From: Varanus komodoensis
Lineage: Eukaryota; Chordata; Lepidosauria; Squamata; Varanidae
Assembly: GCF_004798865.1 (NCBI RefSeq)
Contig: NW_025335641.1
Location: forward strand, 6,966,908 to 7,030,907
Direction of reading: 5' to 3'
Length of the DNA stretch: 64,000 nucleotides
Shown: positions 47,870 through 57,949 of the stretch, in pieces
Numbering within the stretch: the stretch's first letter is position 1
Layout: the number at the start of each line of letters is the position of its first letter
The notes under the pieces: model-generated
What the model was told of the DNA's origin: nothing
Databases searched by the model: none
The model's input: only the letters and a program-made list of their open reading frames with translations
Position numbers and translations under genes: made by a program

Positions 47870-48650
47870 GGTTTCCAAAGGACTGTGGGGAGTTTTCTCG
47901 CTGATATGGTTGTGCTCCTGTCAAAGCTCAGGGCGCTGTATGGAATAAGGAAGTGACCTAGTGGTCGACTTGATTGCACTAAGTGTCCTCTTCCCACATG
48001 CAGAGCCCACATAGCTCCACGGTATGCAGCAGAATGCCAGGCAATGAAGCAACTGGGCAGATGGCTAAAGTGCAAGTGGAGGAAAGAGTGGGCTGAGCCC
48101 GACTGAACACAGGTAAGAGCTCATTATCACGCCGTGGTGGTGAAGGCCATGAAGAAGGCTCTTCCAGGATTGCATCCTCTCAGTGCTGCCCAGTAGAGTT
48201 ATTCCTAGTGGTTCATAAACTTTTGCATGTGGGCTCTAAAGGGGATCAGATCGAACCCTCGGGAGCCTGCTGTGGCAAATTCGCCAGCACTCTGAAGATA
48301 AAGTCACTTGGACCTGGCACAAATTGGACTCCATGTTTGATGCAGTCTCTTTAACGGAAGTGTCCAGAGCACCACCTGGACCTGTTTTATTATTGAAGCT
48401 TGATGCTTCAAGGTGCTTGGACACGGTGCTTGGAAAAGTTTGGCCTGACAACTTTGTTCCCAGTCCTTGCCCTCCATGGCTGCTTATTGAAACCATTGTA
48501 GAACCTGCAATGATTTGATTGTGATTGATTGTGAATAATTCTGTGATTGATTGTGAATAATTGGTTGATTTTATTATTATACTATTTTATTAGTGTTTTA
48601 TTGTATAGTGGTTCTGAGAGTCCTGGGCTAATGAACAGGACATAAAAACC
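47870..48650 (+). mobile_element. L2-clade LINE fragment (plus strand), inserted in an older LINE
   Basis: Frames give APRYAAECQAMKQLGRW around 48010-48060, then words resembling the linker between endonuclease and reverse transcriptase of L2 (family: APW.TPELRAMKQ.LGR.WR). A frame at 48324-48518 ends SPCPPWLLIETIVEPAM, like the L2 motif DPCPSWLI. Downstream an AT-rich stretch ends in 'cataaaaacctaaatatataaata', a possible tail. The segment separates two minus-strand parts of the RTE/Vingi-like LINE. The left boundary, near a C-rich run at 47827-47849, is unclear. Confidence 0.5.
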
Positions 48651-49264
48651 TAAATATATAAATACAGATTGAACAGATAAAATACACCCCTGTCTTATGC
48701 CTCTGCCTACAAGAAACCGTTCTGTTTCTCCTTATCTTGTTCTAACATTGGCTTCGTGCCCATGATAGTAGATTGATGTCAGGATGATAAAATGCTGATA
48801 CACACCCATTCCTTTCAGGACTATCCATAGCTTCTCATGAACCACACATTCACAGGATTTGCTGTAGTCTATAAAGCATAGACTGATCTTTTGCTGATTT
48901 TTTTACTGTACTCCAGTACCCAACATATATTTGCAATATGATTTCTAGTGCCTCTTCCTTTCTGGAATCCAGTTTGGACATCCAGCATTCCTTGTTGCAA
49001 CACTTTGAGCATCACTTTGCTTCCATGGGTGATAAATGCAATTGTCTTACATATGCTGCACTCTTTTGCCTCTCCTTCCCTGGAGACTGAAATATATATT
49101 GAATATTTCCAGTCTGTGGACCATTTAGTTTTCCATACTTGTTGGCAGAATGATCATGAAGGTGCCTTTTGTAGCTTTCTTGTTAATTATGGAGATACAA
49201 AGGATATTACAGTGACATTATCATTTTGCTTCTTAAAATAATAAGGCCTCAGGAACTTTGTTCT

Positions 49265-49358
49265 AGATCAACTTTTCCCAAACTGGTTCCTTCTATATGT
49301 TTGAACTGCAACTCCTAGTTTTCTTGACTTTTGGCCATTTTTGCTAGAGCTGATGGAA
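49265..49358 (-). repeat. Copy of the dispersed palindromic repeat family
   Basis: 'cttttcccaaactggttcc', 'tgtttgaactgcaactcctagtt' and 'ttttggccatttttgctagagctgatgg' match the inverse of the family seen at 12120, 37083 and 63424. Degraded. Confidence 0.5.
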
Positions 49359-49513
49359 CCTTATGGGATTTGATGTCTACAATGTCTGCTCCAAACGGAC
49401 TGGAACCACAAATAAATATCATACTTATTAAGCACTGGTGTTATGGGTATTGCTTCCTGGAAGTGAAAAGGCTGCCTCAGATAACCAATGGGATGAAGGT
49501 TTTTAATGAGTTA

Positions 49514-51005
49514 GCCTATGACAGTGGTGGTGAACCTATGGCACGCATGCCACAGTGGGCACATAGAGCCCTCTCTGTCGGCACGCGAGCCAAGTCACCC
49601 CAGCATCGCCCCAGCAGCCGAGCATCAGATAAAAGGGTACATATGAGCCATGTGCATGCTCAGAAAGGAGTAGTGGTGCCAAGCGATGACTTCACGAGCC
49701 GCGAATCATTAGCCACGACTCATCCGAGCTTTTGCATGGCTGGTCAGTGCACTGTGAAGGATATATAAATATTTGCTTGGACTGGCTGTGAGTTGTTTTT
49801 ACTAAACTAAAACCTCAGTTTTCAGGGTTTATTCTACTGTTGGCACTTTGCGATAAATAAGTGGGTTTTGGGGTACAATTTGGACACTCGGTCTCTAAAA
49901 GGTTCATCATCCCTGGGTTGGAGGTTAGAAAAATGAGGTGTCCTGGTATGGTTTTGATGGCTGGAATGCGTTTAGAATGAGCAGAAATGTTGAGATGTCC
50001 AGAAAAAGCTACTCAAGGAAGGTTTTTTCAAAATGGTCCTATTTTCAATGGAACTTGACCCCTATGTTAGGGTTCGGGGTATGCAGCAGAGTAGGGTTAT
50101 GGTTGAAAAAAGTGGTGTCGTGGTATGATTTTGATGATATGAATGTGTTTAGAATGGGAAGAAGTGATGAGCTGTGCAGAAAAGGCTACTCAAGGAAGCC
50201 CTTTTCAAAATCGTCCTCTCTTCAATGGAACTTTACCCCTATATTAGGGTTGGGGTGTGCACCAGGGTAGGGTTAGAAAAACGAGGTGTCCTGGTATGAT
50301 TTTGATGGTTGCAATGTGCTTAGAATGGGCAGAAATGTTGAGCTGCACAGAAAAAGCTACACAAGGAAGGCTTTTTCAAAATCGTCCTCTCTTCAATGGA
50401 ACTTTCACCCTATATTAGGGCTAGAGGTGTGCAGCAGGGTAGGGTTAGGGTTAGAAAAATGAGGTGTCCTGGCACGATTTTGATGGTTTGAATGTGTTTA
50501 GAATGGGCAGCAATGATAAGCTGTGCAGAAAATCTACGCAAGGAAGGCTTTTCAAAATCACTCTCTTTTAATGGAACGTTTGCCTTATATTAGGTTTAGG
50601 GGAGTGCTCCAGGGTAAGGTTTGGCCAGTGGTGGCGAACCTATGGCATACGTGCCACAGCGGGCCTGCAGAGCCCTCTCTGTCGGCACGCTAGCCAAGTC
50701 GCCCCAGCATCACCCCAGCAGCCATGCATCAGATAACAGCGAACATATGGGCCATTCGCTTGCTCGGAAAGGACTAGCAGCGCCACACGATGACATTGCA
50801 AGCCGCGACCCAGTAGCCACAGTTCATCCGAGCTTTCACATGGCTTTTCAGTGTGCTGCAATTTGTTTGGACTGGTTTTTTTCCTAAACTAAAACCTCGG
50901 TTTTCAGGTTTTATTGTAGTGTTGGCACTTTGCGATAAATAAGTAGGGTTTGGGTTGCAGTGTTGGCACTCAGTCTCTAAAAGGTTCGCCGTCACTGACC
51001 TATGA
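49514..51005. mobile_element. Composite hAT-type element B with tandem core
   Basis: The element proper is 49522-50997 (1476 bp). It starts CAGTGGTGGTGAACCTATGG and ends AGGTTCGCCGTCACTG, inverted ends. Flanks are gcctatga (49514-49521) and acctatga (50998-51005), a 7/8 match to an 8-bp target duplication as expected for hAT. It has two complete arms, 49522-49915 and 50626-50997, each with the terminal sequence at its outer side, and the second arm also begins with its own CAGTGGTGGCGAACC. Between them lie four tandem units (49924-50625). No transposase frame. The ends resemble OposCharlie/OC1-type hAT elements as I remember them, but that is unverified. Confidence 0.88.
49924..50625. repeat. 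Four tandem units of 170-178 bp
   Basis: Units begin GTTAGAAAAATGAGGTGTC or a close variant at 49924, 50102, 50272 and 50450, giving spacings of 178, 170 and 178 bp. Each contains 'gattttgatggtt..aatgtgtttagaatgggcag', then 'aaaagctac..aaggaaggctttttcaaaat', 'tcaatggaacttt' and 'tagggtt'. A single, truncated unit occupies the same place in element A (about 30511-30651). No coding frame. Confidence 0.9.
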
Positions 51006-51360
51006 CATAATAGAGACAATCATCCTATGACAATGGGAATTCATGATTAGGTGATCATGCAGTTGCCGAATTGCTAATATTAAAGGGCATCTGAAGAGTT
51101 TTTATTATTAAAAAGTAATACAATATATGTCTAAATCAAACTGTGAAATGAACTTGATTGTAACAAATGGATATGTGTATATATGAGTTGTTTCAACATT
51201 GTACCCTATGGAAAGATGATGAACTAAACCCACACTTTCCTCTACCAAATTTGACAGGAAAGGCTGCCCCCTTGAAACTCTGTCAAGAGTTTTATCAGGA
51301 AAGAATCACCTTAAATTCCATTCCTGCAATAATGTTTTTTTGTATTATATTTTAATTGAT

Positions 51361-51426
51361 GTTTTGTGAGCCGAATGGGGCGGCATAGAAATTTTCTAAG
51401 TAAAAAAAATAAATAAAAAATAAAAA
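51361..51426 (+). mobile_element. L2 LINE 3' tail (plus strand)
   Basis: 'ttttgtgagccgaatggggcggcatagaa' followed by AAAAATAAATAAAAAATAAA is the same terminus as the inverted copy at 62911 (ATTCTATGCTGCCCCATTCG). A short 5'-truncated copy. Confidence 0.7.
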
Positions 51427-51540
51427 TGTTCAATGACATTTCAACTTACCATTGGCAGAGCCCATCCAGCTTGAAAACAGCTTATGAAATGGTAAAGTAA
51501 AGATAAGAAGACAGCTGAAACTAGCAAGTAATTGGAGGAG

Positions 51541-51570
51541 GATGGGGGCGGGGGGGGCGGGGGGGGAAGC
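51541..51570 (+). repeat. G-rich tract with quadruplex potential
   Basis: GGGGG, GGGGGGG and GGGGGGGG runs separated by single C bases within about 26 bp. A candidate G-quadruplex, judged from base order only. Confidence 0.7.
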
Positions 51571-52454
51571 AAATTGTCCTTAATCATTCCTGCTGACCTC
51601 CTCATTTGGAATGACTGGGAGGCAGATATTCCATTCCCTGCAGGTATCTTGTGAAGATGGTCAGAACCCTTGACCTGCCAGAATGTCCCCAGAATGTTTA
51701 GGAAATGCTGGAACCTGGTACTGATGAAGCACCAACTGCTCCTTATTAATCATACAAAGCCAAAAGGGAAGCTGACCCTCCTGGATGCTAATGTTCATAT
51801 TTCTCCCAGTCCTACAATAAACTGAACTAGACAAGTAGGGATAATTTAGAAAATAATATAGTAGAATTAAAGTCACAGTTCCTCTCAGCCCATGTAGTTG
51901 TGATGCGGGACTTCAATGCTTGAACTGGGCCTAACAATGATAGTCTGTTCTCATGACAGAATTGGGATCTGACGGAATTTCAGCATTATATTTTTAATAT
52001 GATAGGTGTTCTAAGGATCTCAGGGTTAACACTGCAAGTGTGTGCTCTTGCTCAGATGGCTGGCTGGCTCTTAGAATTCTCAATAGAAATCCATGCATTA
52101 AAAATGTGGTGAACAAACATACATCTCAGAGAAGGGAGGCAGTACAGCTGATTCTGCATTGCTGTGTGACATTCTCTGTGCACTTATAAATAGTTTATCT
52201 GTGGATGAAAGACTTGAAAGTGATCATTTGCTTCTTTTGCTTACCTTTTCAGTCATCCTTAAAACTGAGATATGGGTTAATTACCAGTTAGCTGATCCCA
52301 TCCTAGTATTTAGGCCAAGGACACTTTTTCTGGTCTGAAGGTGTAGGTGTTAAGATTATTGTCTTTCTAAACTCCTCAGAGGATAAGAGAAGTAAATGCT
52401 ACTATTAACCTCATGATGTATGAGACACTCTGGATAATTATACCACCCTCTGGT
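51571..52454. other. Single-copy sequence, no gene recognised
   Basis: No gene, RNA or repeat recognised. Confidence 0.5.
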
Positions 52455-52560
52455 TTGGACATTTATTTATTTATTTAAAACATTTTTCTCCTGTCCTTTG
52501 CACAAGCCTCAGGATGGCTTACATGATACTGAGAACAATTCAGGCAAAACTCGGGAACCT
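52455..52560 (-). mobile_element. L2-like 3' tail (minus strand)
   Basis: 'ggacatttatttatttatttaaaacatttttctcctgtc' followed by 'aagcctcaggatggcttacatga' is the inverse of an L2-type end. The remainder to about 52700 is A-rich and may be 3' UTR. Confidence 0.5.
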
Positions 52561-53224
52561 TAAGTAGGGGGATAAGTTAGCAGGGTTTGATAGTGGATGT
52601 ATTGAGGTAAAATAAAAATGCTTATAAATAAAACCATCTAAAAAGGCATGATAAATTCTTGATATTGAAAAAGAGAAAGAAAAGAAAAGGCTATGCAAAG
52701 GTAATGGAGTATTCTGATAAGCTCTTCTTTGGAAAAGGACTGTAAATGCTTTTTGGTCAGTAGTTACAGGTGTGTTGGTATTTGCTGACCAAGAAGAAGT
52801 AGACCAGGTTTGACCAGCTGACTGACAACCTGGGTTTCAGAGAGCACAGAGCAGGATCTCCAAATTACTTTGACCCTGGTTTGTTTCTGTGGTCCCACAT
52901 AGCTTCCAGTTGGGCTCAACAGCATGCAAAATTCCTGCTCAGGTTCAGGAAATGTGTTTTCTGCAGCTCTTAGGGAACCAAGGAAGGGAGGGTCAATGGA
53001 TCCCTTTCTTTCTTCCTGAATATTCTTGATCTTTGAGACCCAGCTGCGTGACCAAATCTGAAATACAGATTGTTTTCCAGATGCTTCTCCCTGAATAAAT
53101 GAGTTTTAGGTAGCTTGATCATAGAACAAATTAGGCAATTTCAATATTGGATTGTTTTCAGATCTTCTGGTTCTTTGGTTGCCCATTAGACCTCTGCTGC
53201 TATTTGTTGTTGTTAGTCGCGAAG

Positions 53225-54103
53225 TCATGTCCGACCCATCGCGACCCCATGGACAACATTCCTCCAGGCCTTCCTGTCCTCCACCATCCCCCAGAGTCCA
53301 CTTAAGCTCACACCAACTGCCTCAGTGACTCCATCTAGCCACCTCATTCTCTGCCGTCCCCTTCTTTTGCCATCTATTGTTCCCAGCATTAGGCTCTTCT
53401 TCAGGGAGTCTTTCCTTCTCATTAGGTGGCCAAAGTATTTGAGTTTCATCTTCAGGATCTGGCCTTCTAAAGAACAGTCAGGGTTGATCTCCTCTAGGAC
53501 TGATCGGTTTGATCGCCTTGCAGTCCAAGGGACTCGCAGGAATCTCTTCCAGCACCACAATTCAAAGGTCTCAGTTCTTTGGCACTCAGCCTTCCTTATG
53601 GTCCAACTTTCATAGCCATACATTGCAACTGGGGAAACCATAGCCTTGACTATAAGCACTTCTGTTGGCAGGGTGATGTCTCTACTTTTTAGTATGCTGT
53701 CTAGATTTGCCATAGCTTTCCTCCCCAGGAGCAAGCGTCTTTTAATTTCTTGGCTGCAGTCCCCATCTGCGGTGAACTTGGAGCCCAGGAAAATAAAATC
53801 TTCTTCCCCATCTATTTGCCAGGAAGTGAGAGGAACCGATGCCATGACCTTAGTTTTCTTAATGTTGAGTTTCAAGCCAACTTTTGCACTCTCCTCTTTC
53901 ACCTGCATCAAGAGGCTCTTTAGTTCCTCTTCACTTTCTGCCATGAGAGTGGTATCATCTGCATATCTGAGGTTGTTGATATTTCTCCCAGCAATCTTAA
54001 TTCCAACTGGTGATTCATCTAGCCACACCTTTCTCATGATGTGTTCTGCATATGTTAAATAGTCAGGGCGACAGTATACAGCCTTGCCAAATTCCTTTCT
54101 CAA
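53225..54103 (-). pseudogene. BovB reverse transcriptase, palm to C-terminus
   Basis: A 292-codon open frame. Residues 41-57 read NINNLRYADDTTLMAES; the catalytic YADD is at residues 47-50 (53954-53965) and is intact. Then LKLNIKKTKVMAS, DFIFLGSKFTADGDCSQEIK, SWTIRKAECQRTETFELWCW, LKYFGHLMRRKDSLKKSLM and GRQRMRWLDGVTEAVGVSLS follow as in BovB. The first roughly 20 residues are out of register with the family, because a frameshift near 54065-54080 separates this frame from the upstream piece ending KGIWQGCILSP (54063-54311). Confidence 0.95.
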
Positions 54104-54570
54104 TTTTGAACCAATCAGTGGTTCCGTGTCCAGTTCTCACTGTTGCTTCTTCACCTGGATATAGGTTTCTCAAGAAGCAAATAAGATGCCCTGGTATTCC
54201 CATCTCTGTAAGAACTTGCCACAATTTGTTGTGATCCACGCAATCAAAGGCTTTAGCATAGTCAATGAAGCAGAAGTAGATGTTTTTCTGGAACTCCCTA
54301 GCTTTCTCCATGATCCACCATATGTTGGCAATTTGATCTCTAATTCCTCTCCCTCTTCAAAATCCTGCCTGTACTTCTGGTAGTTCTCAGTCCACATACT
54401 GCTGGAGCCTAGCTTATAGAATTTTGAGCATAACTTTGCTAGCATGTGAAATGAGTGCAATGGTGTGATAATTTGAACATTCTTTGGCATTGCCCTTCTT
54501 TGGGATTGGAATGTAAACTGACCTTTTCCAGTCCTGTGGCCACTGTTGAGTTTCCCAAATTTGCTGGCAT

Positions 54571-54796
54571 ATTGAGTGTAGCACTTTTACTGCATCGTCT
54601 TTTAGGATTTTGAATAGCTCAGCTGGAATACTGTCGCCTCCACTAGCTTTGTTGTTGCTCAGACTTCCTAAGACCCATTTGACTTCACACTCCAGGATGT
54701 CTGGCTCGAGGTCAGTGACCACCCCATCGTGGTTATCAGGGACATTAAGCTCTTTCTTGTATAGTTCTTCTGTGTAATCTTGCCACCACTTCTTAA
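54571..54796. repeat. First copy of a 226-bp duplicate flanking the assembly gap
   Basis: Identical to 54897-55122 except for one base (gcacttttac here, gcactttcac there). The two copies sit exactly against the left and right edges of the N run. Confidence 0.97.
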
Positions 54797-54896
54797 NNNN
54801 NNNNNNNNNNNNNNNNNNNNNNNNNNNNNNNNNNNNNNNNNNNNNNNNNNNNNNNNNNNNNNNNNNNNNNNNNNNNNNNNNNNNNNNNNNNNNNNN
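54797..54896. other. Assembly gap of 100 N, probably false
   Basis: Exactly 100 N, the conventional placeholder for a gap of unknown size. The 226 bp on its left edge repeats on its right edge at 225/226 identity. In the BovB protein this segment occurs once. The simplest reading is two contigs whose overlapping ends were not merged. Confidence 0.95.
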
Positions 54897-55122
54897 ATTG
54901 AGTGTAGCACTTTCACTGCATCGTCTTTTAGGATTTTGAATAGCTCAGCTGGAATACTGTCGCCTCCACTAGCTTTGTTGTTGCTCAGACTTCCTAAGAC
55001 CCATTTGACTTCACACTCCAGGATGTCTGGCTCGAGGTCAGTGACCACCCCATCGTGGTTATCAGGGACATTAAGCTCTTTCTTGTATAGTTCTTCTGTG
55101 TAATCTTGCCACCACTTCTTAA
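54897..55122. repeat. Second copy of the 226-bp duplicate flanking the assembly gap
   Basis: See 54571-54796. This copy continues directly into the upstream BovB linker (frame 55119-55844), while the other continues downstream. Together they represent one genomic segment. Confidence 0.97.
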
Positions 55123-55844
55123 TCTCTTCTGCCTCTGTTAGGTCCCTGCCATTTTGGTCCTTTATCATGCCCACCTTTGCATGAAACGTCCCCTTCATAT
55201 CTCCAATTTTCTTGAAGAGATCTCTGGTCTATTCTATTGTTTTCTTCTATTTCTTCGTACTGTTCATTTAAGAAGGCATCCTTATATCTTCTAGCCATTC
55301 TCTGGAATTCTGCATTCAGTTGGGAGTATTTTTCTCTTTCTCCCTTGCCTTTTGCCTCCCTTCTTTCCTCAGCTATTTGTAAAGCTTCCTCAGACAGCCA
55401 TTTTGCTTTCTTGCATTTCTTTTTCTTTGGGATGGTTTTAGTTGCTGCCTCTTCTACAGTGTTGTGAACCTCCGTCCATAGTTCTTCAGGCACTCTGTCT
55501 ATCAGATCTAATTCCTTAAATCTATTCGTCACCTCCACTGTATATTCATCAGGGATATGATTTAGGTCATACCTGAGTGGCCTAGTGCTTTTCCCTACTT
55601 TCTTCAATTTAAGCCTAAATTTTGCAACCAAAAGGTCATGATCTGAGCCACAGTCAGCTCCTGGTCTAGTTTTTACTGACTGTGTAGAGCTTCTCCATTT
55701 TTGGCTGCAGAGCACATAGTCAATCTGATTTCTGTGTTGGCCGTCTGGTGATGTCCAGGGGTAGAGCCATCTCTTGGGTTGTTGGAAAAGAGTGTTTGCT
55801 ATGACCATCATATTCTCTTGACAAAATTCTACCAGCCTGTACAT
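55119..55844 (-). pseudogene. BovB endonuclease C-terminus and linker
   Basis: A 241-codon frame with WTSPDGQHRNQIDYVLCSQK and ADCGSDHDLLVAKFRLKLKK, the C-terminal half of the APE endonuclease with its final SDH catalytic motif. The basic linker of BovB follows (TIPKKKKCKKAKWLSEEALQ, REKYSQLNAEFQRMARRYKD). The last 25 or so residues (from RIDQRSLQENW) depart from the family, showing a frameshift near 55215. Confidence 0.94.
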
Positions 55845-55849
55845 TGCTT

Positions 55850-56309
55850 CATTTTGTACTCCAGGGCCAAACTTGCCTGTTATTCTGGTTATCTTTTGAC
55901 TTCCTACTTTAGCATTCTAATCCCCCATGATAATAAGGACATCATTTTTTGGTGTTAATTCTAGAAGGTGTTGTAGGCCTTCATAGAACTGGTCAGCTTC
56001 AGCCTCTTCGGCATCAGTGGTTGGGGCATAGACTTGGACTACTGTGATGTTGAATGGTTTGCCTTGGATTCAAACTGAGATCATTCTGTCATTTTGGAGA
56101 TTGTATCCCGGTACTGCTTTTCCTACTCTTTTATTGACTATGAAGGCTACTCCATTTCTTCTGAGGGATTCTTGCCCGCAGTAGTATACCTGATGGTCAT
56201 CTAACTTAAGTTCACCCATTCCTATCCATTTCAGTTCACTGATTCCTAAGACGTCGATGTTCAGTCTTGTCATCTCTTGTTTGACCACATCCAGCTTGCC
56301 TTGATTCAT
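55850..56309 (-). pseudogene. BovB endonuclease N-terminal part
   Basis: A 79-codon frame from 56309 begins MNQGKLDVVKQEMTRLNIDV, followed by LGISELKWIGMGELKLDDHQ and YYCGQESLRRNGVAFIVNKR. This is the N-terminal half of the APE-type endonuclease, including the conserved SEL..W active-site region. Further down the family motif GDWNAKVG reads GD-stop-NAKVG (about 55905-55925), a TGG to TAG change. Upstream of M1 the words GT.N.RS match the conserved GTWNVRS segment, so the domain starts earlier than this methionine. Confidence 0.93.
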
Positions 56310-56390
56310 GGATCTTAAATTTCAGGTTCCTATGGAGTATAGATCTTTATCTAATAGCTCTAAAGCTGTAGTTCATTATTATCATTTGAA

Positions 56391-57224
56391 AGGAGGACAG
56401 TATATTCTGCTGCATTCTGGGTATTTAAGCTAAGGTGTTCCCACAACTGTTGTTTGGAGGGCCAGTGTGGATTTTGGGGTTTTCTCCCACTCTCATTCAC
56501 TCCTTTTGCATCAGCTCATTGGAGTTCCTAACTGTGTGCCAATCAGCAGTTTTACAGCTGAATGTATTGCTGGTGTTCGGTATTCAGATATCGGTTCACA
56601 CTTGCCTATGCAAGCTTCAAATCAAAATAAGTGTACCTTCTTTGGGAAGACAATTATACCAGTCAGTGGTCTACAGGTATCCAATATAAACAAAAGATTA
56701 TGAGTTTTTCTGGTAGTTTTCTCTCCTCTCGGGGTATTTCACAAGCCCCCTATTTTTGTATTCTGAATAAATGGCATGGATATCCTATATTCTCTACCTA
56801 CCTCTCACTTTCTATCCTCATTTTGGCTTGACTTTCAATATGCAGAATAGCACATTTGGTTGTTCCTAAATAATCTTTTCTAAAGCTGGATTTGGTATAA
56901 TTCACTCTGCTGTATTGGATGGTCGTTTCCAGGGAATTCTCTGTACAATCACCCATGAAGGATGGAGTTTCTAATCCATATACTTCTTTTTTGTAATTTT
57001 TTTTAGATCAGAATAAATTACCTGGAAGAAATTTTGATTAGTACATGACTAGCTTATTGGCTGATTAACAAATATGTAACAGAGGCTGTCACAAAATATT
57101 TATTTTCTGAAGTTAAGATCCATAAGGATATTCTTGAGATTTAAATGTAATAATGTTGATAATATTTTAAATAAGTTTTACATTTTAAATATAAAAAACT
57201 GTTGCAGTACTGCCATGCCTTTGT
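56391..57224. other. Single-copy sequence, no gene recognised
   Basis: May contain the remaining BovB 5' end, whose boundary I could not place. Nothing else recognised. Confidence 0.4.
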
Positions 57225-57290
57225 CATCGTATATTTATTTATTTAATATACCCACTGCCTTGTCCAAAATTCCTTTTAAAGGGGATCCAG
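57225..57290 (-). mobile_element. Short L2-like tail (minus strand)
   Basis: 'atatttatttatttaatatacccactgccttg' resembles an inverted L2 or SINE tail. Weak. Confidence 0.35.
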
Positions 57291-57949
57291 AGCTAACCCA
57301 GAGCTAACTTTTCCCTAGAAAAAAACTGAGAAAGCACTTTCGCACTTTCCTGAGTCTCAGGAAGAATACAAAGTGTTCACTACCAAGTTGAAAAGACAAT
57401 AACAACTGAAGATCTTACCACAAAGGGTACATATCATTCCACCCTATTTTTGCAAGCAAAGATAACTTTGACTTCTCGTGACAGCTTGTTTTTGTCAAGT
57501 GTTAAAAGAAACCAAATGGGGGACTCTATTTGGAGCCACTCTGGAGCAAGTCCAGTATTAATACCTGTATTCTTGCATTCATGGAACTGCAAATTCTGCA
57601 GCTGTGCAACTGCAGTTAAAATAGTAATAGTAATATTAATACTAATACAAATAGGAATAGCAAAAATATGGGAACTTGTTGAGCACAATTTTGTTCACCA
57701 ATGAAATAACAATAGCCCATCCACTTGGATGCTTGAAGGGACTGTCAGTGACTGTCAGGCCAATGTTTGCCAATGATGGCTCTCTATCCAAGCAAGGAGG
57801 GCAGCAAACCAGTGCCAGCCATCCTAAGTGCTGATTAGTCACATGTGGGTCAGCTAACCATGGCAGTTGCCAGGGAATACCTGGGGAGAGTGGCAAGGAT
57901 GTCTGCTGCTGTTGCCAAGTAAAAGCATTTTACCCACAGTGGGATTCGT
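57291..57949. other. Single-copy sequence, no gene recognised
   Basis: No gene recognised. Short AATAGTAATATTAATAC-type low-complexity run at about 57620-57655. Confidence 0.45.

Larger units (their letters stand above)
46330..49235 (-). mobile_element. Old RTE/Vingi-like LINE, split by two insertions
   Basis: Minus-strand remnants of one LINE ORF in order: a reverse transcriptase fingers/palm part near 48665-49235 (pieces FIDYSK, VVHEKLWIVLKGMG, GRGIRQGCILS); a palm/thumb part at 47380-47765 (AELQLNIKKTKIVTTEEIHN, NNNEIETVKDFAYLSSN); and the C-terminal part at 46330-46670 (RRQDSLKKAIILGKVKG). The order is interrupted by a Tigger-like element (46671-47376) and by plus-strand L2 sequence (about 47870-48650). 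Many stops and frame breaks mark it as older than both insertions. The family is shared with 6700-6912 and 25280-25712. The clade name is uncertain. Confidence 0.75.
54063..55198 (-). pseudogene. BovB reverse transcriptase N-terminal part, across an assembly gap
   Basis: Overlapping frames carry DILECEVKWVLGSLSNNKAS, AELFKILKDDAVKVLHSICQ, WPQDWKRSVYIPIPKKGNAK, CFIDYAKAFDCVDHNKLW and VRTGHGTTDWFKIEKGIWQG. These are the fingers and palm motifs of BovB reverse transcriptase, including the first catalytic aspartate in FIDYAKAF. The gap at 54797-54896 and the duplicate sequence on its two sides interrupt the frame artificially. Other breaks are few. Confidence 0.93.
53195..56390 (-). mobile_element. 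RTE-BovB LINE, near full length
   Basis: Minus-strand non-LTR retrotransposon of the RTE clade. In 5' to 3' order there is a 5' region reading TALELLDKDLYSIGT (about 56330-56375), an APE-type endonuclease, a linker rich in K/E, a reverse transcriptase and the RTE C-terminal domain. The 3' end GGTCGGACATGACTTCGCGAC is followed by (TAACAACAACAA) at about 53195-53215. Length is about 3.1 kb including a 100-N gap and a false 226-bp duplicate, so the true copy is about 2.9 kb, close to the usual 3.2 kb. A few stops and frameshifts break it. Similarity to the BovB protein I remember is high along its length, suggesting a rather young insertion. BovB is known for horizontal spread between squamates and ruminants. 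Confidence 0.96.

Noticed and set aside
54780-55198. Apparent tandem duplication within the BovB LINE
   Set aside because: The copies abut the N gap on both sides and match at 225 of 226 bases, so an assembly overlap explains them better than a biological duplication.
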